Of a DNA stretch of 64,000 nt, positions 51,001 through 57,813 are shown one piece after another. Position 1 is the stretch's first letter; every line of letters starts with the position of its first letter. The notes under the pieces were generated by a model. The model did no database searches, had not been told where the DNA came from, and saw only the letters and a list, made by a program, of their open reading frames with translations. Location: the NCBI GenBank assembly GCA_017408985.1, contig JAFQTO010000049.1:18417-82416 (forward strand). The letters are read 5' to 3'. A program made the translations under genes and the position numbers. Origin of the DNA: Clostridia bacterium (GTDB lineage: Bacteria > Bacillota > Clostridia > Oscillospirales > Butyricicoccaceae).

Positions 51001-53376
51001 ATCGATATTGACGTTCTGACCTGCCGCCTTGTAGAATGCGCCCAGATACTCGCCCATATCGTTGAGACCGCCGCGCTTGAGCACGCCGCTGCCGATGAAC
51101 AGGATGTTGGGATCGCCTGCTTTGATGGTGATCTTTGCGGGTGCGGAGGTTACCGAGGTCTGCTTACCGTCGGAATTTCTGACCGCGGTGACCACACAGT
51201 ATACGTAGAAGGTGTCACCTGCCTTGGCGTTCGATGTGTCGACAACACCGGTTGCCGAGGTTGCGCCTGCTATGGCTGTGCCGCCCTCAGAGGCTGCCTT
51301 GTCGGTCTTGTACCACTGATAACGCAGGCTGTAGCCCTGCATTGCTTCAACCTTGACGGCGGGGCCTTTGCGCTCGAACAGAGCAACGGAGGTATCAGCG
51401 GGCTGAGCAGTTATGGCGGGGGTAAGCAGCTCGGGAGTGCTCCATTTTGCCGTCAGGGTCGTATCGCCGAATACGGTATAGGGGAAGGCAACGTCAGCGC
51501 CTTCCATCTGCCAGCCTGCAAAGTTATGGCCGGTGCGCATAGGAACGTACTTGTCCAGAGCGGTGCCCTTTTTGAGCTTGAGGGTGATATTCTCAAGTCC
51601 GCCGCCCAAATCAAAAGTGACCGTAACGGCGTCTGTACCCGTGTATTCCTCAGGCAGGACGGTTCCGTTATCGTGGACGGGGTAGCACATGGAGGGTCTG
51701 AGAACGGCAAAGCAGAACTGACCCAGCATACTGTCAAGCAGGGAGTCTGCGTTGGTTTTTCTGATCTTGCCGGAAGATGCGGAAACAAAGACTTCGTCGC
51801 CCAGATAGATATACAGTTCCGCATTCTCCGCGCTGTAGGTGGTGCTGTTTACGATAATGTCACCGGGGATGAGATACATCTCCTCCATACGTCTGACACG
51901 GATACCCGTCTCGACTGTCATGGTATTGCAGTTCTGTCCGCCGTAAAGGTTGGGAACAAAGCTGATACCGGTAGAGGTATTCTCGTCTCTGACGGAGGTG
52001 ACCTCGCTCATAACGCTGAAGCCGGGATAGCTGGGGAACAGATCGCTGAGATAATCCGCAGCCGTTTGTGCATTGGTGGTCAGACCGATCTTGCCGTAGA
52101 CCTCGGTGATCAGTTCTATATCATTCTTTGCGGTGAGATCCTTGTAGTTGATCTCCGTCAGCGCCTTCTGCTCCTGCTCGGTGAGGGTGACGCCAACGTA
52201 TACGGGGGTATCATTGATGATAACGCCCTCGACCTTGGTCTGATCCCAGGCGATAAGCTTGCCGACCAGAGATGCGTCGTTCTTGACGCGGCAGACGTAC
52301 TTGATGGTTGCGGTCTCTCTTGCGGGGATGGTGACAGTCCAGTTCATAACGCCGTTTTCCACGCTGTCGGCGCCCGAAACGTACTCCATACCCTCGGGGA
52401 TAACGTCGGTGATATTTACGGTCGCATCCCCGTCACGTGCGGAGCGGATCATGATCTGTATCTCCACTTCGCCGCCGGGATTGACGCTGACGCCTTCGGG
52501 TGCCGAGGTGGTCTTGTAGATGACCAGATCCTGCAGCTTCTCGGTACGCAGAACAGCCTGCTCGCTCATATCGTAACCCATATTGAAGGGACGGTAGAGG
52601 CAGACCTTGTTTACGCTGTCAAAAATATCGTGTGCGGCGAAATACTCGTCAAAGCTGGACTCGTACAGAGCGCCTCTGCCCTCGGTGCGGTCTTCTTTCA
52701 TCTCGTAGTCGTAGTTTGCGGGTACGCCGTTGGAGGAACAATGCCAGAACATACCGTTGCCCACGTAGAGCATAACGTGATTGTTGGTGACAAAGTTGTA
52801 GTACAGAACGTCACCGGGCTGCAGGGTGTCAAGCAGCTCCTGCATAGCCTTCTCCTCGTCCTCGGGGGTCTGATTCTCCTCGCCCTTGAAGTAGAACACG
52901 CGCTCGCCGTTGGTATTGGCATAGGCGGGGTCGAGAACTACGGTAGCAGAGGGGATCTTGTAACCGTAGATGTACAGAAGTACGTTACGGACGAAAACGC
53001 CGCACTCCATATGTACGTAGTGCTGATAATTTGCAGCCTCGGGAAGGGTAAACTCGTATCTTGCCGCAGATTTGGATACGCGGTTCATACCGTATTCATC
53101 GTACTGGATGTACTGCTTGCGGTCCATATACGCCTCGGCAACGGCAAGCACCACTTCCATCTCAGGATTCATGACCTCGTCAGTCCAGCGGGGGTCGGGC
53201 TCGGTATCGCCGGTCTGCTCCTTATCGTTATTCTGCTCCTTGTCATCGGGATCTTTAATACCCGAATTGTCGATGACATCGTCATCGGGGGTGTCGGGTG
53301 TCTTATCCTTGCCGCAGGCACAAAGCAGTGCCGTAAGGGTGATAAGCACCAGTATGGCAGCGATCAGTCTTTTCAT
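48013..53376 (-). CDS. Giant NlpC/P60-DUF11-InlB-SGNH lipoprotein, array paralogue 11 of 13
   Basis: A 1787-residue lipoprotein (lipobox LLCAC, Cys21). Residues 65-320 form the NlpC-like domain with Cys125 (HMECGVFV), His200 (NNHVMLYVGNG) and His212. DUF11 follows (about 300-400) and then the degenerate C-terminal domain (about 420-575, LYGGQNC, FAVLRPSMCY). Next are an InlB-type repeat (about 590-655, GHNFAGWQMEG) and an Ig-like segment (about 655-755, SLRYQWYKTD). Four tandem SGNH/DUF4886-like domains begin near 760, 1025, 1290 and 1549, each with IGSGV or similar, RDYA, and a Gly-Ser/Gly-Tyr-Leu block before ITG or LTG. Short Asp/Pro linkers join them. None has the SGNH nucleophile or His. 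A strong promoter and AGGGAGAT ribosome site precede it. Confidence 0.85.
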   Translation of the reverse strand: MKRLIAAILVLITLTALLCACGKDKTPDTPDDDVIDNSGIKDPDDKEQNNDKEQTGDTEPDPRWTDEVMNPEMEVVLAVAEAYMDRKQYIQYDEYGMNRVSKSAARYEFTLPEAANYQHYVHMECGVFVRNVLLYIYGYKIPSATVVLDPAYANTNGERVFYFKGEENQTPEDEEKAMQELLDTLQPGDVLYYNFVTNNHVMLYVGNGMFWHCSSNGVPANYDYEMKEDRTEGRGALYESSFDEYFAAHDIFDSVNKVCLYRPFNMGYDMSEQAVLRTEKLQDLVIYKTTSAPEGVSVNPGGEVEIQIMIRSARDGDATVNITDVIPEGMEYVSGADSVENGVMNWTVTIPARETATIKYVCRVKNDASLVGKLIAWDQTKVEGVIINDTPVYVGVTLTEQEQKALTEINYKDLTAKNDIELITEVYGKIGLTTNAQTAADYLSDLFPSYPGFSVMSEVTSVRDENTSTGISFVPNLYGGQNCNTMTVETGIRVRRMEEMYLIPGDIIVNSTTYSAENAELYIYLGDEVFVSASSGKIRKTNADSLLDSMLGQFCFAVLRPSMCYPVHDNGTVLPEEYTGTDAVTVTFDLGGGLENITLKLKKGTALDKYVPMRTGHNFAGWQMEGADVAFPYTVFGDTTLTAKWSTPELLTPAITAQPADTSVALFERKGPAVKVEAMQGYSLRYQWYKTDKAASEGGTAIAGATSATGVVDTSNAKAGDTFYVYCVVTAVRNSDGKQTSVTSAPAKITIKAGDPNILFIGSGVLKRGGLNDMGEYLGAFYKAAGQNVNIDYITKGSDYNIYETGLTGTEQSLVREKLEAKTYTAVIIQIGRDYALYTGSTKNKELTAYKTIATMVEELSPGCQILLTFGPWRQDTTTNWFPRYEAEGIIGIEGHKEAILKYYEGTYAPLGGFKLIDTVTAFVKAVEAGINPFGGTTDDYPGVEGSYLMAAMAYGHLTGKTPVGLNVFSSYPGVVSKENAEKLQQIASEMVGIDYTPTALDPSKEIGGSSIRPVDDGTFNVLVIGSGVTKQSGKHDSVQFLRDLLKDAGKNINVDEITYGNDYNLWEAGLTGADQSKVKDLMQKKVYKYVVIQISRDYALYTGSTRNSEIAAYKNILLMISKLSPDCKVVLTFGPWRQDTTTTWLGKLADAGISGIEGQKDAIAKYYSDYYATLGEHSLNDLVKAFEMALEADVNPYRETSDYPGLAGSYMLACMNYAQITGESPVGLAPGSISLGDVTAYEAAVAQAIAAHLVLGTEYVKPNKADYPDTPATPDVPADDGKLNILVVGSGVLKWEGYHDSIEFLQNMLKDAGADAHIDAVTLGSNYAVYESALIGADYANVHKLTKTTAYDYVIIQANRDYALYTGSTRTKEIDTVKSIMEMVRKTSPDAQLISVIGPWRRNTGDSWLPKLESAGIVGEQAHKDAIRKYYNDYLKPAAGGKVNDAITAFEKALDAGINPFASKISDMPGINGSYLIAAVNYMLITGNSPVGLPTVSSTLGSVSAADAATLQQLAADTVNGVQSEVGGSDTPDTPVTPPASDDALNVLVIGSGIVKRPEGEKQDSIDFLTKMLSETEAGSSVDAILKGNDYNVWETGLTGDGQSKVIDLLKTKSFDAIIIQVSRDYAIFTGSTASKEVAAVQNIADAAEQYAPGAKLIFMVGIDRDYATTGWNSKYSNAGISSQTALQSKMMNYYETKIAAAADGVCCDLIKAFSEAEKAGIKVREAANSDYPNVQGGYLIACMNYAHITGKSPVGLTTVTSASGSVTAAEAATLQAIAAEIVIGK

Positions 53377-53450
53377 AAATCTCCCTCGTCTCCTCGAAGA
53401 TTGATCGGGGCGGCCGATTTGGGCGCAGCTACCCCAATATTGTTAAGCAT

Positions 53451-53479
53451 ATTTTAAGATATTTAAGAAATATTGTCAA
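53451..53479 (-). promoter_or_regulatory. Promoter of paralogue 11
   Basis: On the minus strand, a perfect TTGACA (53474-53479) and TAAAAT (53451-53456) are separated by 17 bases. Confidence 0.85.
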
Positions 53480-53556
53480 CGCTTTTGGGTATTGTTAATA
53501 ATTTTTATGTAAGTTCACCAATTTCAGCCATCTGTTTTTGTGCAGTATGCCAAAGA

Positions 53557-53592
53557 GAAAACCGCGCTGCATCAGAATACAGAGCGGTTTTC
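53557..53592 (-). terminator. Terminator after paralogue 12
   Basis: The arms GAAAACCGC and GCGGTTTTC are extended by inner CTG-CAG pairing, 21 bases past the stop. On the minus strand a T/C-rich run follows. Confidence 0.7.
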
Positions 53593-53612
53593 AAATAAAA
53601 AAGGTGTTCCTG

Positions 53613-55100
53613 TTACATTGTCTGTGCGGGGCGAAGCACAAAGAAAGAGTGCTTGCTCAAGAGGCTCTCCAGCAGGACCTGTGCCTTGACGCCGTCGGCT
53701 GTGCCGATACATGATGCAAACTTGCCCTCACCGATGCACAGCCACGCCTGAGCGGTCTTGCTTGTGCCGTCTTCGGAGTATACCACAACGTCGCCTGCCT
53801 CAATATCGCAGGCTCTGACCTCACGGGTACGGACGGGAGCGAATGCGCGGTTGGTCTGCATATTCTTGCCGCCGTAGAGGTTGGGGATCAGCATAGCTCT
53901 CATTCCGCTGCGGTCGGGGATGACCACCTGAGTGTCGATCTCAGACTCGCACATCATCTCGCCCATCAGCTCCTTGAGGCTGTCACAGGGCAGATCGGCA
54001 CCGACTGCGGTCTTGTAGATCTCCTTGATATACAGCCACTTGCTCTCGCAGTCGCACTCGGCGGCAACGTTGGCCACGGCCTGCTTCTGCTCGCAGCTGA
54101 GGTGCTTGCCCACCAGAGTATTGAGCGGACAGAGGGTAAAGCCGTTGATGACGCACTTGTCGGCAACGATCATATCGCGGCTGTCGTCGGTGACCTTGAC
54201 GGTATAGCTGAAAGAACCCTTCTGATAAGGAGCGAGGAGCATCTTGCTCTCAGTCTTGCCGCGGACAAGCTCGGTGCCCTCGGGGATGGTGTCGGTAACG
54301 TCAACTTCGCGCACAACGGTATCCTTGTTGAACACCTCAACGAAGTACTCGATCTCGTCGCCCTTCTGCACGTTCTTGCCTGCGGAAACCGAGCAGGTTT
54401 TTTCGGCTACAAGGTTCTGCATACCATTCACTCGGGCAATGGCAGAGGGCAGAACGGGGGTATCCTCGCCGTAAGGACGCAGGATGGCAAAACGGGTTTC
54501 TTTGCGGCTGAAATAGGAACCCCATGCAGGTGTGCCGTCGGGATTTTCTTTGAAGAAATCCTCGATATGGGCCTCCTCAATGCCGCCGTAAGGCTCTCTC
54601 TTGTCAACGCCGGTCACGTAGCTGTAGTCGCCGCCGCCCTGAATAGCGCGGTAGGTGCAATGAAGCAGCTGACCGTCGCCAACATGGAGCATAATATGAC
54701 CGTTCTTCTCGCCCTGATGGCGGCAGATGACTGCGTCACCGGGTCTCAGCTCGTCGAGGAAGGCTTTTTTGATAGCGTCACGCTGCTCTTTGGTCTCCTC
54801 ATAGGTGTTAACGTGGTAGAAAACACGGATATTCTCCAGATCGATCAGCTCTGCGGTCTGATCGGCCTCCAGCTCGATGCCGAAGGTCTGATAATATACC
54901 GAATACACAAAAGAGCTGCAGTCCAGATGCAGGGTGTTGCGGCGGTTGCCGTATTCGGGGGGCATACCCTTCTGACGGCGTTCCTCTCGGACACTGCCCG
55001 AACGGTTGAGGAACAGCTGATCGTACTGAACGTAGACTCCTCTGTCAAAATATGCTCTCGCGGTGGCAGAAAGCGCCTGAAGCTTGATGTCTTTTTCCAT
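53613..55100 (-). CDS. NlpC/P60-like protein without signal peptide, array paralogue 12 of 13
   Basis: The protein has 495 residues and no signal peptide (MEKDIKLQALSATARAYFDR). Cys61 lies in a classical NlpC block LHLDCSSFVYSVYY; His135 (NGHIMLHVGDG) and His147 follow. A distinctive basic segment, SVREERRQKGMPPEYG, precedes the Cys and is shared only with paralogue 13. DUF11 has VTDTIPEGTELVRGK. The C-terminal domain has IPNLYGGKNMQTN and FFVLRPAQTM. The start follows AGGAGGCG. It lies 15 bases after paralogue 13, in one unit with alr. Confidence 0.82.
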   Translation of the reverse strand: MEKDIKLQALSATARAYFDRGVYVQYDQLFLNRSGSVREERRQKGMPPEYGNRRNTLHLDCSSFVYSVYYQTFGIELEADQTAELIDLENIRVFYHVNTYEETKEQRDAIKKAFLDELRPGDAVICRHQGEKNGHIMLHVGDGQLLHCTYRAIQGGGDYSYVTGVDKREPYGGIEEAHIEDFFKENPDGTPAWGSYFSRKETRFAILRPYGEDTPVLPSAIARVNGMQNLVAEKTCSVSAGKNVQKGDEIEYFVEVFNKDTVVREVDVTDTIPEGTELVRGKTESKMLLAPYQKGSFSYTVKVTDDSRDMIVADKCVINGFTLCPLNTLVGKHLSCEQKQAVANVAAECDCESKWLYIKEIYKTAVGADLPCDSLKELMGEMMCESEIDTQVVIPDRSGMRAMLIPNLYGGKNMQTNRAFAPVRTREVRACDIEAGDVVVYSEDGTSKTAQAWLCIGEGKFASCIGTADGVKAQVLLESLLSKHSFFVLRPAQTM

Positions 55101-55115
55101 AATTTACGCCTCCTG

Positions 55116-56600
55116 TCACATTGCCAGAGCGGGGCGAAGCACAAAGAAGGAGTGCTGTCCCAGCATACTGTCGATGACGGCAAATGCGTCACGGCCTTCC
55201 ACGATACCTGTGGAGGATGCCAGTCTGCCCTCTCCGATGCACAGCCATACCTGAGTGCTGTGCTCCTCGTCACCCTTGAGCACCAGAATATCACCGATGT
55301 CAAAGTGATAGGTGCGGGGTTCTCTGACTCTCACGGGAGGAGCAAACTCAAAGTTGGTCTCCATATTCTTGCCGCCGTAGAGGCTGGGTACCAGCCAGCG
55401 GCGGATGCCGACGGTACGGTCGGGGATGACAACCTGAGTGTCGATCTTGGACTCGCATACCATCTCGGCCATAGTCTCGCAGGTACGGTCAAAGGGGATC
55501 TCAAACCCGAGAGCCTGCTTGTACACGGCTTTGACGAACTTCCACTTGCAGCCGCAGTCGCATACCGACTCGGCAGCCTCGGCCACAGCCTGCTTCTGCT
55601 CGCAGGTGAGGTGATTGCCCACCATAACGTTGTGGGGGCAGAGAGTAAAGCCGTTGACCACGCAGTTGTCGGCAGTGATCAGCTTGCGGTCGGCGTCAAC
55701 AACCTGGACGGTGTAGCTGACGGCACGCTTCTCGTAGCCGGACAGCAGAATATTGTGCTCAAGCTTGCCGCAAACAAGCTCCGTACCCTCAGGAGTTGCA
55801 TCGGTGATGGCGATCTCGCGAGGCTCCATGCTCTTGTTGGTGATCTCGATGTAGTACTCGATCTCGTCTCCTGCGGTGACTGTATGACCTGCGGGGACAG
55901 AGCAGTATTTCTCAACAACGATATCTTTGATGCCCTCGAGGCGTGCCATTGCAGTGGGCAGAACCTCGTCATTCTCTCCGTAGGGGCGCAGAATGGCAAA
56001 GCGGCTGACTCTCTCGGCAAACAGGGATGTGTTGTAGAGGGTGCCGTCGGCGTTCTCGCCCAGATACTCGTCAAGACGGTTGATCTTCATACCGCCTGCG
56101 GGCTCGAGGGTGTCGTGCTTTTCGGCATAGACGTAGTCGCCGCCCGTTCTGCCTGTGCAGTGAATGATCTTTCCGTCGCCTGCGTAGAACATAATATGGC
56201 CGTTGGTTTCGGCAGTATTGCGGTAGATGATGGCATCACCGGGCTTGAGTTCGTCGAGGAATGCTTTTTTGACCTGCTCGCGCTCCTCGCGGGTCTCCTC
56301 GTGGGTGACTGTGTAGTAGAATGGACGGATGTCCTCAAGTGCGATCAGGCTCTCGGTCAGGTCGGCTTTCAGCTCGATGCCGAAGGTCTGATAATATACG
56401 GTATATACAAAGGAGCTGCAATCCAGATGCAGGGTGTTCTGTCTGGTTGCATACTCGGGAGGCATTCCCTTCTGTCTGCGCTCGTCGCGGACACTGCCCG
56501 AACGGTTGAGAGTACGCTGATCGTACTGAACGTATGTGCCGCGGTCAAAATATGCCTGCGCGGTAGCGCAGAGTGCCGCAAGTTTTTTATCAGTTGCCAT
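55116..56600 (-). CDS. NlpC/P60-like protein without signal peptide, array paralogue 13 of 13
   Basis: The protein has 494 residues and begins at the catalytic-domain helix (MATDKKLAALCATAQAYFDR). Cys61 (LHLDCSSFVYTVYY), His135 (NGHIMFYAGDG) and His147 are intact. It is nearly collinear with paralogue 12, including RRQKGMPPEY. In DUF11 the usual YVSGGD becomes TELVCGK. The C-terminal domain has VPSLYGGKNMETN, IGDILVLKGDEEHS and FFVLRPALAM. The start lies 3 bases past the alanine racemase stop with GAGGGAC upstream, so it is co-transcribed with alr. Cytoplasmic location is likely unless an unconventional export route exists. Confidence 0.82.
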   Translation of the reverse strand: MATDKKLAALCATAQAYFDRGTYVQYDQRTLNRSGSVRDERRQKGMPPEYATRQNTLHLDCSSFVYTVYYQTFGIELKADLTESLIALEDIRPFYYTVTHEETREEREQVKKAFLDELKPGDAIIYRNTAETNGHIMFYAGDGKIIHCTGRTGGDYVYAEKHDTLEPAGGMKINRLDEYLGENADGTLYNTSLFAERVSRFAILRPYGENDEVLPTAMARLEGIKDIVVEKYCSVPAGHTVTAGDEIEYYIEITNKSMEPREIAITDATPEGTELVCGKLEHNILLSGYEKRAVSYTVQVVDADRKLITADNCVVNGFTLCPHNVMVGNHLTCEQKQAVAEAAESVCDCGCKWKFVKAVYKQALGFEIPFDRTCETMAEMVCESKIDTQVVIPDRTVGIRRWLVPSLYGGKNMETNFEFAPPVRVREPRTYHFDIGDILVLKGDEEHSTQVWLCIGEGRLASSTGIVEGRDAFAVIDSMLGQHSFFVLRPALAM

Positions 56601-56603
56601 TTT

Positions 56604-57737
56604 TTAGTCCCTCAGAAGCATATCGTCAACGTAGATTTCTTTGCCGTCCTCGATGTAGATGCGGGGCACTCTCTTGTGCACCTGGATCTGCAGATTGCTC
56701 AGGCCGAGGCCGGTCGCGGCTCTGACGTCAAAGAAGTTCATGCCTGCACCGCCGTATACGTCGACTTTGTCACCGACCTTGACGCCGGGGACGTGAGTAA
56801 CGTCAACAAAGCACATATCCATGCAGAAATTGCCTGTGTACTCGCACTTGACGCCGTTAATGCCGACCCAGCCCACGTGGTTGGACAGAGGCTTGGGGAT
56901 ACCGTCGGCGTAGCCGTAGGGCAGAGTTGCGATGAGACGGTCGTGATCGGCGGGATCAAGCAGGTCGTAGCCCATACCCTCGCCTGCGGGGACGGTGTGG
57001 ATGCGGACGATCTCGCTCTGAACGCTCATAATAGGCTGGATTGCCTCGGTGCCGGGGACGTTGAGGCAGAAGCCGGAGGTGATAGAGCCGGTACGGCACA
57101 TATCATAACGCATATGGGGATACTTGATCGCGCTCTTGCCGTTGCAGATGTGGCGGAACTTGAAGGTCACGCCGCGCTTTTCGCACATCTCAAGGAAAGC
57201 CTTGAACTTGGTGTGCTGGATCTCGTCATGCTCTGCGTCCAGCTGTGCCATATGGGTAAAGATACCCTCGATCTGCAGAGAGGGCAAAAGGGTTATCTTC
57301 TTGACCTCGTCGGCGGCAGCCTCGGTGACCTCAAAGCCCAGACGGTTCATACCCGTGTCAAGCTTGATGTAGATCTTGGCATTGAGGCCCATATCGGACA
57401 GGATCTTGGCCTGCTCGTAGCTGTAGATAGCCTGGGTGATGTTGTTCTCTGCGGGGTAGCGCAGAAGTCTGTCGGGGGTGTAGCCGAGGATGAGGATGTC
57501 GCCGTCCTTGTTGACGCGGCGGAGTTCCAGAGCCTCGTTGAGTGCGGCGACGGCAAAATATTTGAAGCCGCGCTTGAGCATATGCTTCATGACCTGAACA
57601 GCGCCGTGGCCGTAAGCGTCTGCCTTGAGCACTGCCATGATCTCGCACTCGCCATTTATCTTATCCTTGAGGGTCTCAAGGTTTTTGTCCATCTGATCGA
57701 AGTTAACATAACATACGGTTGGTCTCAAACAATCCAT
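56604..57737 (-). CDS. alr: Alanine racemase
   Basis: A 377-residue PLP enzyme that interconverts L- and D-alanine. AVLKADAYGHGA holds the PLP lysine (Lys38) at the start of the TIM barrel. IKLDTGMNRLGF and HICNGKSAIKYPHMRYDMCR are barrel blocks, and MGYDLLDPADHDRL carries the Tyr that acts as the second catalytic base. The C-terminal beta domain includes GNFCMDMCFVDVTHVPGVKVG. The start follows AAAAGGAGATC; the 49-codon extension crosses a terminator. It abuts paralogues 13 and 12 downstream and follows ald, pointing to alanine turnover and not only wall synthesis. Confidence 0.95.
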   Translation of the reverse strand: MDCLRPTVCYVNFDQMDKNLETLKDKINGECEIMAVLKADAYGHGAVQVMKHMLKRGFKYFAVAALNEALELRRVNKDGDILILGYTPDRLLRYPAENNITQAIYSYEQAKILSDMGLNAKIYIKLDTGMNRLGFEVTEAAADEVKKITLLPSLQIEGIFTHMAQLDAEHDEIQHTKFKAFLEMCEKRGVTFKFRHICNGKSAIKYPHMRYDMCRTGSITSGFCLNVPGTEAIQPIMSVQSEIVRIHTVPAGEGMGYDLLDPADHDRLIATLPYGYADGIPKPLSNHVGWVGINGVKCEYTGNFCMDMCFVDVTHVPGVKVGDKVDVYGGAGMNFFDVRAATGLGLSNLQIQVHKRVPRIYIEDGKEIYVDDMLLRD

Positions 57738-57761
57738 AGTGATCTCCTTTTCTTGCAAAAA

Positions 57762-57797
57762 CGGTCTGCCGAAAATATAAACTTTCGGCAGACCGCT
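57762..57797 (-). terminator. Hairpin between ald and alr
   Basis: The arms CGGTCTGCCGAAA and TTTCGGCAGACCG form a perfect 13-pair stem followed on the minus strand by TTTTTGC. It lies 16 bases past the ald stop and 25 bases ahead of alr, so alr depends on read-through or on a promoter at the hairpin. Confidence 0.85.
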
Positions 57798-57813
57798 GCA
57801 ATTAGATTTTGAC

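Noticed and set aside
49105..53457. 1450-codon open frame on the plus strand opposite paralogue 11
   Set aside because: It mirrors the codon pattern of the real gene on the other strand, has no ribosome site or known domain, and the minus strand carries clear signal-peptide and enzyme motifs.
28590..56600. Reading the paralogue array as a toxin-immunity (polymorphic toxin) locus
   Set aside because: All copies have the same full layout with complete catalytic sets, no variable toxin tips, secretion-system markers or small immunity genes between them.
54102..57812. 1236-codon plus-strand open frame
   Set aside because: It crosses three well-supported minus-strand genes (paralogues 12 and 13, alr) and their intergenic signals; an antisense shadow.
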